Source: JBBTIS01 sp038059855
GTDB lineage: Bacteria; Elusimicrobiota; Elusimicrobia; JACQPE01
Reading direction: 5' to 3'
DNA: 45,267 bases
Assembly: GCA_964357255.1 (NCBI GenBank)
Contig: CAYHKQ010000005.1
Span: forward strand, 1-45,267
Shown in pieces: positions 23,796 through 29,908 of the stretch; the first letter of the stretch is position 1; each line of letters starts with the position of its first letter. Made by a program: the position numbers and the translations under genes. A model generated the notes under the pieces. That model had not been told where the DNA came from. It ran no database searches and worked only from the letters and a program-made list of their open reading frames with translations.

Positions 23796-23836
23796 AAATT
23801 TTGTCGCGCAAAATTTTAAGGTTCGAGGAATTTTAA
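23792..23836 (+). other. Box C bridge micro-ORF, rplF-rplR
   Basis: GTG overlaps the rplF stop (GTGA) and opens MKILSRKILRFEEF-stop. Its TAA overlaps the rplR start as TAATG. The DNA AAAATTTTG-TCGCG-CAAAATTTT is a nearly perfect hairpin. GAGG near its end may also act as a Shine-Dalgarno for rplR. Confidence 0.42.
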
Positions 23837-24186
23837 TGAGAGATCAGAAATTGATTCGTAAAATGCGGGTTCGCCGCAAGATTCATGGCACTCACGAGCG
23901 GCCGAGATTGTCCGTGACGGCCACGCTGGGACACACCTATGCGCAACTTGTGGACGATGATCAGGGACGCACCTTGGTTTTTGTTTCTTCCCGCTCGCCG
24001 GAGTTCGCTAAATCGTTGAGCCATGGCGACAACCTGACGGCCGGCAAGGCAGTGGGGCAACTTTTAGCAAAAAAGGCCTTGGATTGCGGAGTTAAAACAG
24101 CCGTATTTGACCGTGGGTGCCGGCGTTTTCATGGTCGTGTCAAAGCCTTAGCGGAGGCAGTTCGTGAAGGAGGCGTAAAGATTTAG
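23836..24186 (+). CDS. rplR: 50S ribosomal protein L18
   Basis: L18 binds 5S rRNA together with L5. The start at 23836 gives MRDQKLIRKMRVRRKIHGTHERPRLSVTATLGHTYAQLVDDDQGRTLVFVSS and ends TAVFDRGCRRFHGRVKALAEAVREGGVKI, 116 residues, a standard L18. A longer upstream open frame is just an overlap with rplF. rpsE follows after 2 nt, with GAAGGAGG inside the end of rplR as its ribosome-binding site. Confidence 0.97.
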   Translation: MRDQKLIRKMRVRRKIHGTHERPRLSVTATLGHTYAQLVDDDQGRTLVFVSSRSPEFAKSLSHGDNLTAGKAVGQLLAKKALDCGVKTAVFDRGCRRFHGRVKALAEAVREGGVKI

Positions 24187-24188
24187 CG

Positions 24189-24788
24189 ATGAATAAAGAA
24201 AAAGAGGTTTCTGTCGAGCCGATGGCGGACCAAACGCCGGTAGGTCTTATTCCGGACAAGGCGGAGGGCGAGGAAGAGAGCGTGTTGTTTGCGCCTGTTT
24301 CCAAAGCCGAAGTTTTTTCTTCTTTCAAGGAAACAGTTGTTTCGATTAAACGTGTTACCAAGGTTGTTTCAGGCGGAAAACGCATGGCCTTTAGTTCGTT
24401 GGTAGTCGTTGGTAATGGCGAAGGACAAGTGGGCATCGGAAAGGGCAAAGCCCGTGACGTGCAAATGTCAATTTTAAAGGCAACTAATCAAGCCAAAAAA
24501 CATTTGACCAGCGTTCCGTTGGTTAACTACACCATCCCCTATCCCATCATCGGCAATTACGGTTCGGCCAGGGTTTTGCTTCGACCCGCGGCTCCCGGAA
24601 CGGGCGTTATCGCGGGCGGCGTGGTAAGAGCCTTGTTGGAAGCTTGTGGCGTCAAGAATATTTTAACCAAGAGTTTGGGCACTTCTAATCCTCACAATGT
24701 CATCCACGCGACGCTTAACGCTTTTTCGCAACTTAAGACCAAAGAGGACGTGGCGAAGCGCCGTGGCCGAAAGCCGGAGGAGTTATGA
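24189..24788 (+). CDS. rpsE: 30S ribosomal protein S5
   Basis: S5 works in translational fidelity at the mRNA entry side. The core ETVVSIKRVTKVVSGGKRMAFSSLVVVGNGEGQVGIGKGKA and PAAPGTGVIAGGVVRALLEACGVKNILTKSLGTSNPHNVI are intact. The protein has 199 residues (usual 165-175), with an acidic N-terminal extension of about 45. rpmD (L30), normally the next gene, is absent; the spacer to rplO contains only a 16-codon box A frame. Confidence 0.97.
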   Translation: MNKEKEVSVEPMADQTPVGLIPDKAEGEEESVLFAPVSKAEVFSSFKETVVSIKRVTKVVSGGKRMAFSSLVVVGNGEGQVGIGKGKARDVQMSILKATNQAKKHLTSVPLVNYTIPYPIIGNYGSARVLLRPAAPGTGVIAGGVVRALLEACGVKNILTKSLGTSNPHNVIHATLNAFSQLKTKEDVAKRRGRKPEEL

Positions 24789-24835
24789 AGAGAGGTTCAA
24801 AAGGGTCAAAGGTTCAAAGACCTTTAGATTTATGA
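24785..24835 (+). other. Box A bridge micro-ORF, rpsE-rplO
   Basis: MKRGSKGSKVQRPLDL-stop starts in ATGA over the rpsE stop, and its TGA overlaps the rplO start codon (ATGA). It is located where rpmD usually lies but has no similarity to L30. Confidence 0.45.
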
Positions 24836-25332
24836 CGATTAATCTATCTAACTTAAAGCCGGCGCGCGGGGCCAAGCACCGCCGTAAAATTGTTGGGAGA
24901 GGCGAGGGTTCCGGGTATGGGCAGACCTGCACGCGCGGCATGAAAGGGCAGGGTTCCAGATCGGGCGATGGACGGATGATGGGATTTGAGGGAGGGCAGA
25001 CGCCTTTGTTGCGGCGAGTGCCAAAACGCGGATTCAATGGTTCAGTTTTTAGTCGGCGCTACGCTACGGTCAGCCTGGAAGCGCTGGAGCGGCATTTTCA
25101 AGCCGGCGACACGGTGACTCTTGAGGAGTTGAGGCGCCGCCGGCTGGTTCATGGCGATGGTTTCGTTAAAATATTGGCTACGGGAAAACTTACAAAAAAA
25201 TTATTGATATCGGTTCATGCGGCAAGCCATACGGCAAGCGAGGCGATTGTCAAGGCGGGCGGCGCCCTCGATATTATCTCCACCGAGCCTCGCCGCGCAG
25301 TCGCCGCGAGCGGTCAAAAAACCGTCCGCTAA
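24832..25332 (+). CDS. rplO: 50S ribosomal protein L15
   Basis: L15 is a late-assembly 50S protein. ATG 24832 gives MTINLSNLKPARGAKHRRKIVGRGEGSGYGQTCTRGMKGQGSRSGDGRMMGFEGGQTPLLRRVPKRGF, the standard L15 opening, and 166 residues including a short C-terminal extension. A longer upstream reading into rpsE is not the real start. No Shine-Dalgarno is seen; its start codon shares ATGA with the end of a box A bridge frame. Confidence 0.97.
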   Translation: MTINLSNLKPARGAKHRRKIVGRGEGSGYGQTCTRGMKGQGSRSGDGRMMGFEGGQTPLLRRVPKRGFNGSVFSRRYATVSLEALERHFQAGDTVTLEELRRRRLVHGDGFVKILATGKLTKKLLISVHAASHTASEAIVKAGGALDIISTEPRRAVAASGQKTVR

Positions 25333-25337
25333 GGACT

Positions 25338-25583
25338 ATGAAGAGAGCAATTAACTCTACTGTGAGACATAGACCGTTTACCTCTGTCACACCGGCGAAA
25401 GCCGGTGTCCAGGCCATAAATTCTCGATTTAATTGTAGATTCAAGTCCCTGGATTCCGGCTTGCGCCGGAATGACTGCCCTTTTTACGCTATGTCTCACA
25501 GTAGAGTTAATCAGTTAAGTGAAAGGAAAATTTTTTTAGAACCTATGCGCCAAACCGCCAAACCGCCCAATCGCTTTTTTTAA
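25338..25583 (+). CDS. Spacer ORF carrying an inverted-repeat element, rplO-secY
   Basis: This 81-codon frame starts 5 nt after the rplO stop and ends 3 nt before the secY GTG. Residues 5-58 or so are encoded by a TTAA-flanked inverted-repeat element that keeps the frame. It reads through SVTPAKAGVQ and SLDSGLRRND, a translated repeat seen widely in bacteria and often annotated as spurious protein. Outside the element the frame reads MKRAI...NQLSERKIFLEP and ends TAKPPNRFF, matching the box B bridge of tuf-rpsJ. I regard it as a bridge ORF with an in-frame insertion. Confidence 0.4.
   Translation: MKRAINSTVRHRPFTSVTPAKAGVQAINSRFNCRFKSLDSGLRRNDCPFYAMSHSRVNQLSERKIFLEPMRQTAKPPNRFF
25351..25510. 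mobile_element. TTAA-flanked inverted-repeat element (MITE-like)
   Basis: Perfect terminal inverted repeats CTCTACTGTGAGACATAG (25355-25372 and, reversed, 25489-25506) are each flanked by TTAA (25351-25354, 25507-25510), which would fit a target duplication. The interior has two mutually complementary arms (25386-25413 and 25448-25475, 5 mismatches in 28), each with an 8-bp hairpin: ACACCGGC-GAAA-GCCGGTGT and ATTCCGGC-TTGC-GCCGGAAT. No transposase is encoded. Excision of one TTAA plus the core (156 bp, 52 codons) restores a box B sequence. Confidence 0.7.
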
Positions 25584-25586
25584 TTC

Positions 25587-26927
25587 GTGGAACAGATCCT
25601 TAACCTTTTCAAAACCCCTGATATTCGCAAGCGCATTCTTGCCACCCTTGGGATGTTGGCGCTCTATCGAGTCGGGGCGGCCATTCCTTTGCCTGGGATC
25701 AATACCGAGGCTCTGCGCGTTCTTTTTGAGCAGCAGAAAGGCAGTTTTTTGGGGTTTCTCGATATTTTTTCCGGCGGAGCGTTGAGCCGCTTTTCCGTGT
25801 TGACCCTGGGAACCATTCCTTATATCAACGCCTCGATTATTTTGAGCCTTCTGCAGGGGGCGCATGTGATTCCTTATTTAGACCGCTTAGCTCGCGACGG
25901 CGAAAGCGGGAGGAAAAAAATTCAGCAATTAACGCGCTATATGACGGTGGTTCTGGCCTTGTTTCAATCATTCGCCATTGCGATTGGATTTTCCAACACC
26001 CAGGTTCCCGGAGGCGCTCCCATTGTGATGGCGGCCAGCGCCGGATTTTATGTGATGACGGCCATTACCTGGACGGCCGGCGCCGTTTTCGTCATGTGGA
26101 TGGGCGAGCAGATTACCGAGTTTGGAATCGGCAACGGCGTTTCCCTGATTATTTTTACGGGAATCATCGGCGGCTTTCCGTTGGCCATCAGTAGCGTGAT
26201 TCGCCTGGTGCGCGTGGAAGAGATCTCGTTGTTTATGGCGCTTCTTTTGGCCGGCGTCGTGGCCGTGGTTTGCGGATTGGTGGTATGGATTGAAACCGCC
26301 CAGAGACAGATTCCAGTCCAATATGCCAAGCGAATGGTGGGCCGGCGCATGATGGGGGGCGCGAGCACCTATTTGCCGATTAAGCTCGATCCGAGCGGCG
26401 TGGTGGCCGTTATTTTTGCCTCCGCCGTGATCCAGGCGCCGCTTTTTTTGTCCCAACTTTCCCCTAACTCATGGTGGTCTTCAATGATTCAGAAAACATT
26501 CGGCAGTTTTGACCAAGGGGTGCCGATTTTTTCCCTCGTGTATGCCGGTCTTATTATTTTCTTTTGCTATTTTTATAACTCAATCGCCATTAATCCCCAG
26601 GACTTGGCGGATAACATGAAAAAATCCGGCGGATTCATCCCGGGAATTCGTCCGGGCGAGGCCACGGCAAAATATATCGAGTGGACCGTGACCCATCTGA
26701 CTCTTTTTGGGGCTCTTTTTGTGGCGTGTTTGGCCGTGTTGCCTGATTATTTGAAACAGTATTTTCAGGCCCCGTTTTTTTTCGGCAGCACATCGCTTCT
26801 GATTGTTGTGGGCGTGGCCTTGGACACGATTGGGCAGTTGGAGGCGCGGCTGATGATGCGCCACTACGAAGGCTTCCTTAAGAAGGGCCGCGTCAAAGGC
26901 CGATGGTTCAACGTGGGACAATCATGA
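25587..26927 (+). CDS. secY: Protein translocase subunit SecY
   Basis: SecY is the channel of the Sec translocon. The 446 residues hold about ten membrane segments, the plug/TM2 region FLDIFSGGALSRFSVLTLGTIPYINASII, QLTRYMTVVLA, GNGVSLIIFTGIIGGFP, and the C-terminal ADNMKKSGGFIPGIRPGEATAKYIEWTVT. It starts at GTG after TAA-TTC, with no Shine-Dalgarno, immediately after the spacer ORF. adk, map and infA follow as in the classical spc/alpha junction. Confidence 0.97.
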   Translation: MEQILNLFKTPDIRKRILATLGMLALYRVGAAIPLPGINTEALRVLFEQQKGSFLGFLDIFSGGALSRFSVLTLGTIPYINASIILSLLQGAHVIPYLDRLARDGESGRKKIQQLTRYMTVVLALFQSFAIAIGFSNTQVPGGAPIVMAASAGFYVMTAITWTAGAVFVMWMGEQITEFGIGNGVSLIIFTGIIGGFPLAISSVIRLVRVEEISLFMALLLAGVVAVVCGLVVWIETAQRQIPVQYAKRMVGRRMMGGASTYLPIKLDPSGVVAVIFASAVIQAPLFLSQLSPNSWWSSMIQKTFGSFDQGVPIFSLVYAGLIIFFCYFYNSIAINPQDLADNMKKSGGFIPGIRPGEATAKYIEWTVTHLTLFGALFVACLAVLPDYLKQYFQAPFFFGSTSLLIVVGVALDTIGQLEARLMMRHYEGFLKKGRVKGRWFNVGQS

Positions 26928-26968
26928 AGAAAGGTTCAAAAGGGTCAAAAGGCCGAGAAAAAAGATGA
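26924..26968 (+). other. Broken box A bridge micro-ORF, secY-adk
   Basis: ATGA over the secY stop opens MKKGSKGSKGREKR-stop, ending 26 nt before adk. The tail in the +1 frame still reads ENLLTRH-TAA-TTTT-ATG, so loss of a repeat unit has separated head and tail. GGGTCAAAAGG (26942-26952) and CCTTTTGACCC (26972-26982) form an 11-bp stem. Confidence 0.35.
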
Positions 26969-26994
26969 GAACCTTTTGACCCGGCATTAATTTT

Positions 26995-27648
26995 ATGCGG
27001 ATCATTCTTTTGGGGGCGCCCGGGTCGGGCAAGGGGACTCAGGCGGCGCGGTTGGCCGGGCGTTGCGCGATCCCCCATGTTTCCACGGGGGATATTTTTC
27101 GGGATGAAATCGCCAGGAAAACGGAGTTGGGCCGCGCCGCGGATGACTATGTGAAGTCCGGCCGGCTCGTGCCGGATCACCTGGTGCTCAAGATGGTCAT
27201 CGCTCGTTTAGAGCGCCCGGACTGCGTTGACGGTTTTTTGCTGGACGGATTTCCGCGCACGATCGAGCAGGCTAAAGGCTTAAATGATTATCTGGCCAAG
27301 AAAGGCGTTAGGATTAATTTTGTGTTTTATCTGGAAGGAAACGCCGGCGCGCTGGTTGAACGTCTGTCTGGGCGGCGCTATTGCCCCGGGTGCCAAACAG
27401 TGTATAATGTAATGACTAATCTTCCGAAAGTCGAGGGAGTTTGCGACCGTTGCGGTGGTAAACTTATTATTCGTTCGGACGATGACGCCGGCACTATTAG
27501 GCGGCGCCTGATGGTGTATGAGGACCTAACGAGTCCTTTGGTGGCCTATTTCAAAGCGACGGAGTCCTTTCTCACGGTGGATGCTTGCCGTCCCATGGAT
27601 GAGGTTACTAAGATACTGACGGTTTCTTTGGAAGGGGCTAAGGCATGA
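26995..27648 (+). CDS. adk: Adenylate kinase, zinc-LID type
   Basis: Adk converts ATP + AMP to 2 ADP. P-loop GAPGSGKGT is at 7-15, the AMP site STGDIFR and DGFPRTIEQA, and the LID carries YCPGCQTVYN and CDRCGGK, a four-cysteine zinc site as in Gram-positive and many deep-branching bacteria. The 217 residues make a standard long form. Initiation is TAA-TTTT-ATG without a Shine-Dalgarno. Confidence 0.97.
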   Translation: MRIILLGAPGSGKGTQAARLAGRCAIPHVSTGDIFRDEIARKTELGRAADDYVKSGRLVPDHLVLKMVIARLERPDCVDGFLLDGFPRTIEQAKGLNDYLAKKGVRINFVFYLEGNAGALVERLSGRRYCPGCQTVYNVMTNLPKVEGVCDRCGGKLIIRSDDDAGTIRRRLMVYEDLTSPLVAYFKATESFLTVDACRPMDEVTKILTVSLEGAKA

Positions 27649-27695
27649 CAGTGTTGAGAAATAAGTTTTCATGTTGGCCTGTCGCTCGTTACTAG
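27645..27695 (+). other. Bridge micro-ORF, adk-map
   Basis: ATGA over the adk stop opens MTVLRNKFSCWPVARY-stop, which overlaps the first annotated map codons in another frame. If translated, it favours the later map start at GTG 27707, 11 nt downstream. The sequence is unrelated to the repeat families. Confidence 0.25.
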
Positions 27696-28477
27696 GCGTT
27701 GACTTTGTGAATCGCGCGAGTCTTATTGAGGTTAAAAGTGCGAGGGAGATCGCCAAGATTCGCGAGGCGTGCCGGATTACAGCCGTTGTTTTAAAGGATT
27801 TGGCCGCATTGGTCCGGCCCGGATTGGTTACCGACGTTTTGAATGAAGAGGCAAAAAAAAGAATCGAAGCGTACGCCGGAGCTAGGGCCGCATTTTATGG
27901 GTATCGCGGTTTTCCGGCCCATGTGTGCGTTTCGGTCAATGCCGAAGTGGTTCATGGCATTCCTCGTAAGAACAAGGTTTTACGCGAGGGCGATGTGGTG
28001 AGTTTAGATTTGGGCGTTGAATGTAACGGTTATTATGGCGACGCGGCGGTGAGCGTGACGGCGGGCAAAGCCGGCGCTGCTGCGAGCCGTTTGTTGGCGG
28101 TAACCTCCGAGGCGTTAGCCAAGGCCATGTCCACGGTTAAGGCCGGCGCCACGGTTGGAGATTTAGGCGCCGCAATCCAGGGCCATGTAGAGAGCCATGG
28201 AATGAACGTGGTGCGTGAGTTTGTGGGCCATGGCATCGGACGCAATCTTCATGAGGACCCCGCGATACCCAATTGGGGCACGCCGGGCAAAGGAGCGCGT
28301 CTGGTTGCCGGTATGACCATTGCGATCGAGCCGATGGTTGCCTTGGGCGCCGGTCAGATTTCGATTGGCTCGGACGGCTGGACGGCAAAGACCAAGGACG
28401 GCAGTCCGTCGGCCCATTTTGAGCATACGGTTTTGGTATTGAACGACGGCTACGAGGTGCTCACACGGGCGAACTGA
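27671..28477 (+). CDS. map: Methionine aminopeptidase, type I
   Basis: This metalloprotease removes the initiator methionine. The family opening IEVKSAREIAKIREACRITA, GYRGFPAHVCVSVNAEVVHGIP, metal ligands in SLDLGVECNGYYGDAAV (two Asp), GHGIGRNLHEDP (His), IAIEPM (Glu) and the C-terminal SAHFEHTVLV (Glu) are present. ATG 27671 gives 268 residues; GTG 27707 gives 256, closer to the family norm. Neither has a clear Shine-Dalgarno. The stop TGA shares TGATGA with infA. Confidence 0.96.
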   Translation: MLACRSLLGVDFVNRASLIEVKSAREIAKIREACRITAVVLKDLAALVRPGLVTDVLNEEAKKRIEAYAGARAAFYGYRGFPAHVCVSVNAEVVHGIPRKNKVLREGDVVSLDLGVECNGYYGDAAVSVTAGKAGAAASRLLAVTSEALAKAMSTVKAGATVGDLGAAIQGHVESHGMNVVREFVGHGIGRNLHEDPAIPNWGTPGKGARLVAGMTIAIEPMVALGAGQISIGSDGWTAKTKDGSPSAHFEHTVLVLNDGYEVLTRAN

Positions 28478-28695
28478 TGAATAAGGAGGAGAAGGTTTTG
28501 GTGGAGGGAATCGTCACCGAAGCTCTTCCTAACGCCATGTTTCGCGTTGACCTGGGGAATCAGCATCAGTGTTTGGCTCATTTATCGGGAAAGATGCGTA
28601 TGCACTATGTGCGGATTTTGCCCGGAGACAAGGTGCGGGTGGAGTTATCCACCTACGATTTGTCCCGGGGTAGGATTGTGTATAGATTGGAGTAA
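28477..28695 (+). CDS. infA: Translation initiation factor IF-1
   Basis: IF-1 is an OB-fold factor that blocks the A site during initiation. The 72 residues read EEKVLVEGIVTEALPNAMFRVDLGNQHQCLAHLSGKMRMHYVRILPGDKVRVELSTYDLSRGRIVYRLE, a complete family member with KxxYxRI-type positions partly altered (RMHYVRI). It overlaps the map stop by 1 nt. rpmJ starts 3 nt after its stop. Confidence 0.97.
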   Translation: MNKEEKVLVEGIVTEALPNAMFRVDLGNQHQCLAHLSGKMRMHYVRILPGDKVRVELSTYDLSRGRIVYRLE

Positions 28696-28698
28696 AAA

Positions 28699-28812
28699 AT
28701 GAAAGTCAGAAGTTCGATCAAACCTATTTGCAGTAAGTGTAGAATTGTGCGCCGCCACGGGGTGTTGCGCGTGACATGTAAAAATCCTAAGCACAAACAG
28801 AGGCAGGGATGA
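28699..28812 (+). CDS. rpmJ: 50S ribosomal protein L36, zinc type
   Basis: This 37-residue protein begins MKVRSSIKPICSKCRIVRR and ends RVTCKNPKHKQRQG. C11, C14, C27 and H32 form the zinc site of the C+ type. It is the usual short basic L36 located between infA and rpsM. Its TGA is overlapped by the ATG of the 45-codon bridge frame. Confidence 0.96.
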   Translation: MKVRSSIKPICSKCRIVRRHGVLRVTCKNPKHKQRQG

Positions 28813-28946
28813 AAATTTTGCCGGACAAAATTTTAGCGGTTAAGCGGTTAAGTGTAATAAAGGAATTCCTTAATTCACTCAACTGCTTAGCTACCCAACC
28901 GCTTAACAGCTATTTCTCCGAGCGAAGCGAGGTGTTTTATGGCTAG
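28809..28946 (+). CDS. 45-residue composite bridge ORF, rpmJ-rpsM
   Basis: It starts in ATGA over the rpmJ stop, crosses the entire spacer and ends at TAG in the third codon of rpsM. It begins MKILPDKILAVKRLSVIKEF, continues LNSLNCLATQPLNSYF and ends SERSEVFYG. The three parts equal box C (AAAATTTTG hairpin), box B (a long imperfect stem around AAGGAATTCCTT at 28860-28871) and box D plus Shine-Dalgarno (GCGAGG 7 nt before ATG). No stop codon interrupts it despite three stacked repeats. Confidence 0.48.
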   Translation: MKILPDKILAVKRLSVIKEFLNSLNCLATQPLNSYFSERSEVFYG

Positions 28947-29358
28947 AATCGCAGGTCTTGATTTACCGCCTCACAAGCGCGTTGATGTGGCGCTGACTTA
29001 TCTATATGGAATCGGCCGGCGCAATGTCAGTAGTGTTTTGGAGGCGGCCCAGGTGCCGCCTGACGTTCGAGTGAAGAATCTTACCGAGATTCAGTTGTCG
29101 GCCATCAATGGCGTGCTGGCTAAAGATTTCAAGGTTGAGGGGGAATTGCGGCGCGAGGTCGAGGCGAGCATTCGGCGTTACATTGACATCGGTAGTTATT
29201 TGGGTCAGCGCCACCGCAGGAATCTTCCTGTTCGCGGTCAACGGACCAAAACTAATGCCAGGACGCGCCGTGGGATGAGAAAAACGGTGGGTTCGGTCAA
29301 GCCGGGCATCAAGAAGACGCCAGGCGTCGCGGGCGCAGAGACATCGGCCAAGAAATGA
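28939..29358 (+). CDS. rpsM: 30S ribosomal protein S13
   Basis: S13 is a 30S head protein contacting P-site tRNA and L5. The 139 residues include MARIAGLDLPPHKRVDVALTYLYGIGRRN and the C-terminal LPVRGQRTKTNARTRRG followed by a basic tail. The family is complete, slightly longer than the usual 115-125 because of the tail SVKPGIKKTPGVAGAETSAKK. GAGG lies 7 nt before ATG. Confidence 0.97.
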   Translation: MARIAGLDLPPHKRVDVALTYLYGIGRRNVSSVLEAAQVPPDVRVKNLTEIQLSAINGVLAKDFKVEGELRREVEASIRRYIDIGSYLGQRHRRNLPVRGQRTKTNARTRRGMRKTVGSVKPGIKKTPGVAGAETSAKK

Positions 29359-29359
29359 C

Positions 29360-29413
29360 ATGAAAATTTTTCAGAGTAAAATTTTAAGCGAGGTGTTTTA
29401 TGGACAACAGTAA
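29360..29413 (+). other. Box C bridge micro-ORF, rpsM-rpsK
   Basis: MKIFQSKILSEVFYGQQ-stop starts 1 nt after the rpsM stop and ends 14 nt inside rpsK. SEVFYG is the translation of GCGAGGTGTTTTATGG, the Shine-Dalgarno leader shared with rpsM; MKIxQSKIL repeats the rpsN-rpsH frame. Confidence 0.42.
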
Positions 29414-29816
29414 TCGCGCCAGACCGGGCACTGCCAAGAAAGGGTCTCGCAAGCGCTTCTCCTTGGCCAATGCGGGCCTCATCAGGGCCAATATTCATTC
29501 GTCGTTCAACAATACGATCGTTTCGATTGCGGACGAGAGAGGAAATGTCATTGTTTCATGCAGCGCCGGCGCCTGTGGTTTTAAGGGAACGAAGAAGGGG
29601 ACCCCTTATGCCGCTCAAATTACCTCCGACCGTGTTGCGAAAAAAGCGTTGGAGCTGGGTATTCGCAACGTGTCCATTTTTATCAAGGGACCCGGTCCGG
29701 GGCGCGAGGTGGCCATCCGCACTCTGCAGACGGCCGGGCTTAAAATTCTTTCCATCAAGGATGTGACGCCGTTGCCGCATAACGGATGCCGTCCGCCAAA
29801 GGCGAGGCGAGTATGA
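29400..29816 (+). CDS. rpsK: 30S ribosomal protein S11
   Basis: S11 lies on the 30S platform near the anti-Shine-Dalgarno. The core ANIHSSFNNTIVSIADERGNVIVSCSAGACGFKGTKKGTPYAAQITSDRVAKKALELGIRNVSIFIKGPGPGREVAIRTLQTAGLKILSIKDVTPLPHNGCRPPKARRV is complete, 138 residues. GAGGTGTTTTATG gives a clear ribosome-binding site, identical to those of rpsM and rpsD. Confidence 0.97.
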   Translation: MDNSNRARPGTAKKGSRKRFSLANAGLIRANIHSSFNNTIVSIADERGNVIVSCSAGACGFKGTKKGTPYAAQITSDRVAKKALELGIRNVSIFIKGPGPGREVAIRTLQTAGLKILSIKDVTPLPHNGCRPPKARRV

Positions 29817-29908
29817 AAGGGTCAAAAGGGTTAAAAGTTCAAAAGGGTCAAAAGGCCGGGAAGAAAGATCAAATGACCCTGCGTTTTCCGGAGGTGTTTT
29901 ATGGCTAG
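29813..29908 (+). CDS. Box A bridge ORF, rpsK-rpsD
   Basis: Thirty-one codons start in ATGA over the rpsK stop and end at TAG in the third codon of rpsD. It begins MKGSKGLKVQKGQ, continues KAGKKDQMTLRF and ends PEVFYG. The first part matches the rplW-rplB and rpsS-rplV frames; PEVFYG covers the GGAGGTGTTTTATGG ribosome-binding leader. Confidence 0.46.
   Translation: MKGSKGLKVQKGQKAGKKDQMTLRFPEVFYG

Noticed and set aside
23792..23836. Box C hairpins AAAATTTTG...CAAAATTTT as intrinsic terminators
   Set aside because: They lie between essential co-directional genes, have AU-rich rather than GC-rich stems and no U tract; an RNase site or attenuator is more plausible.
24697..24831. rplO extending upstream into rpsE
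   Set aside because: The L15 family start is at ATG 24832; the upstream part is only an open overlap.
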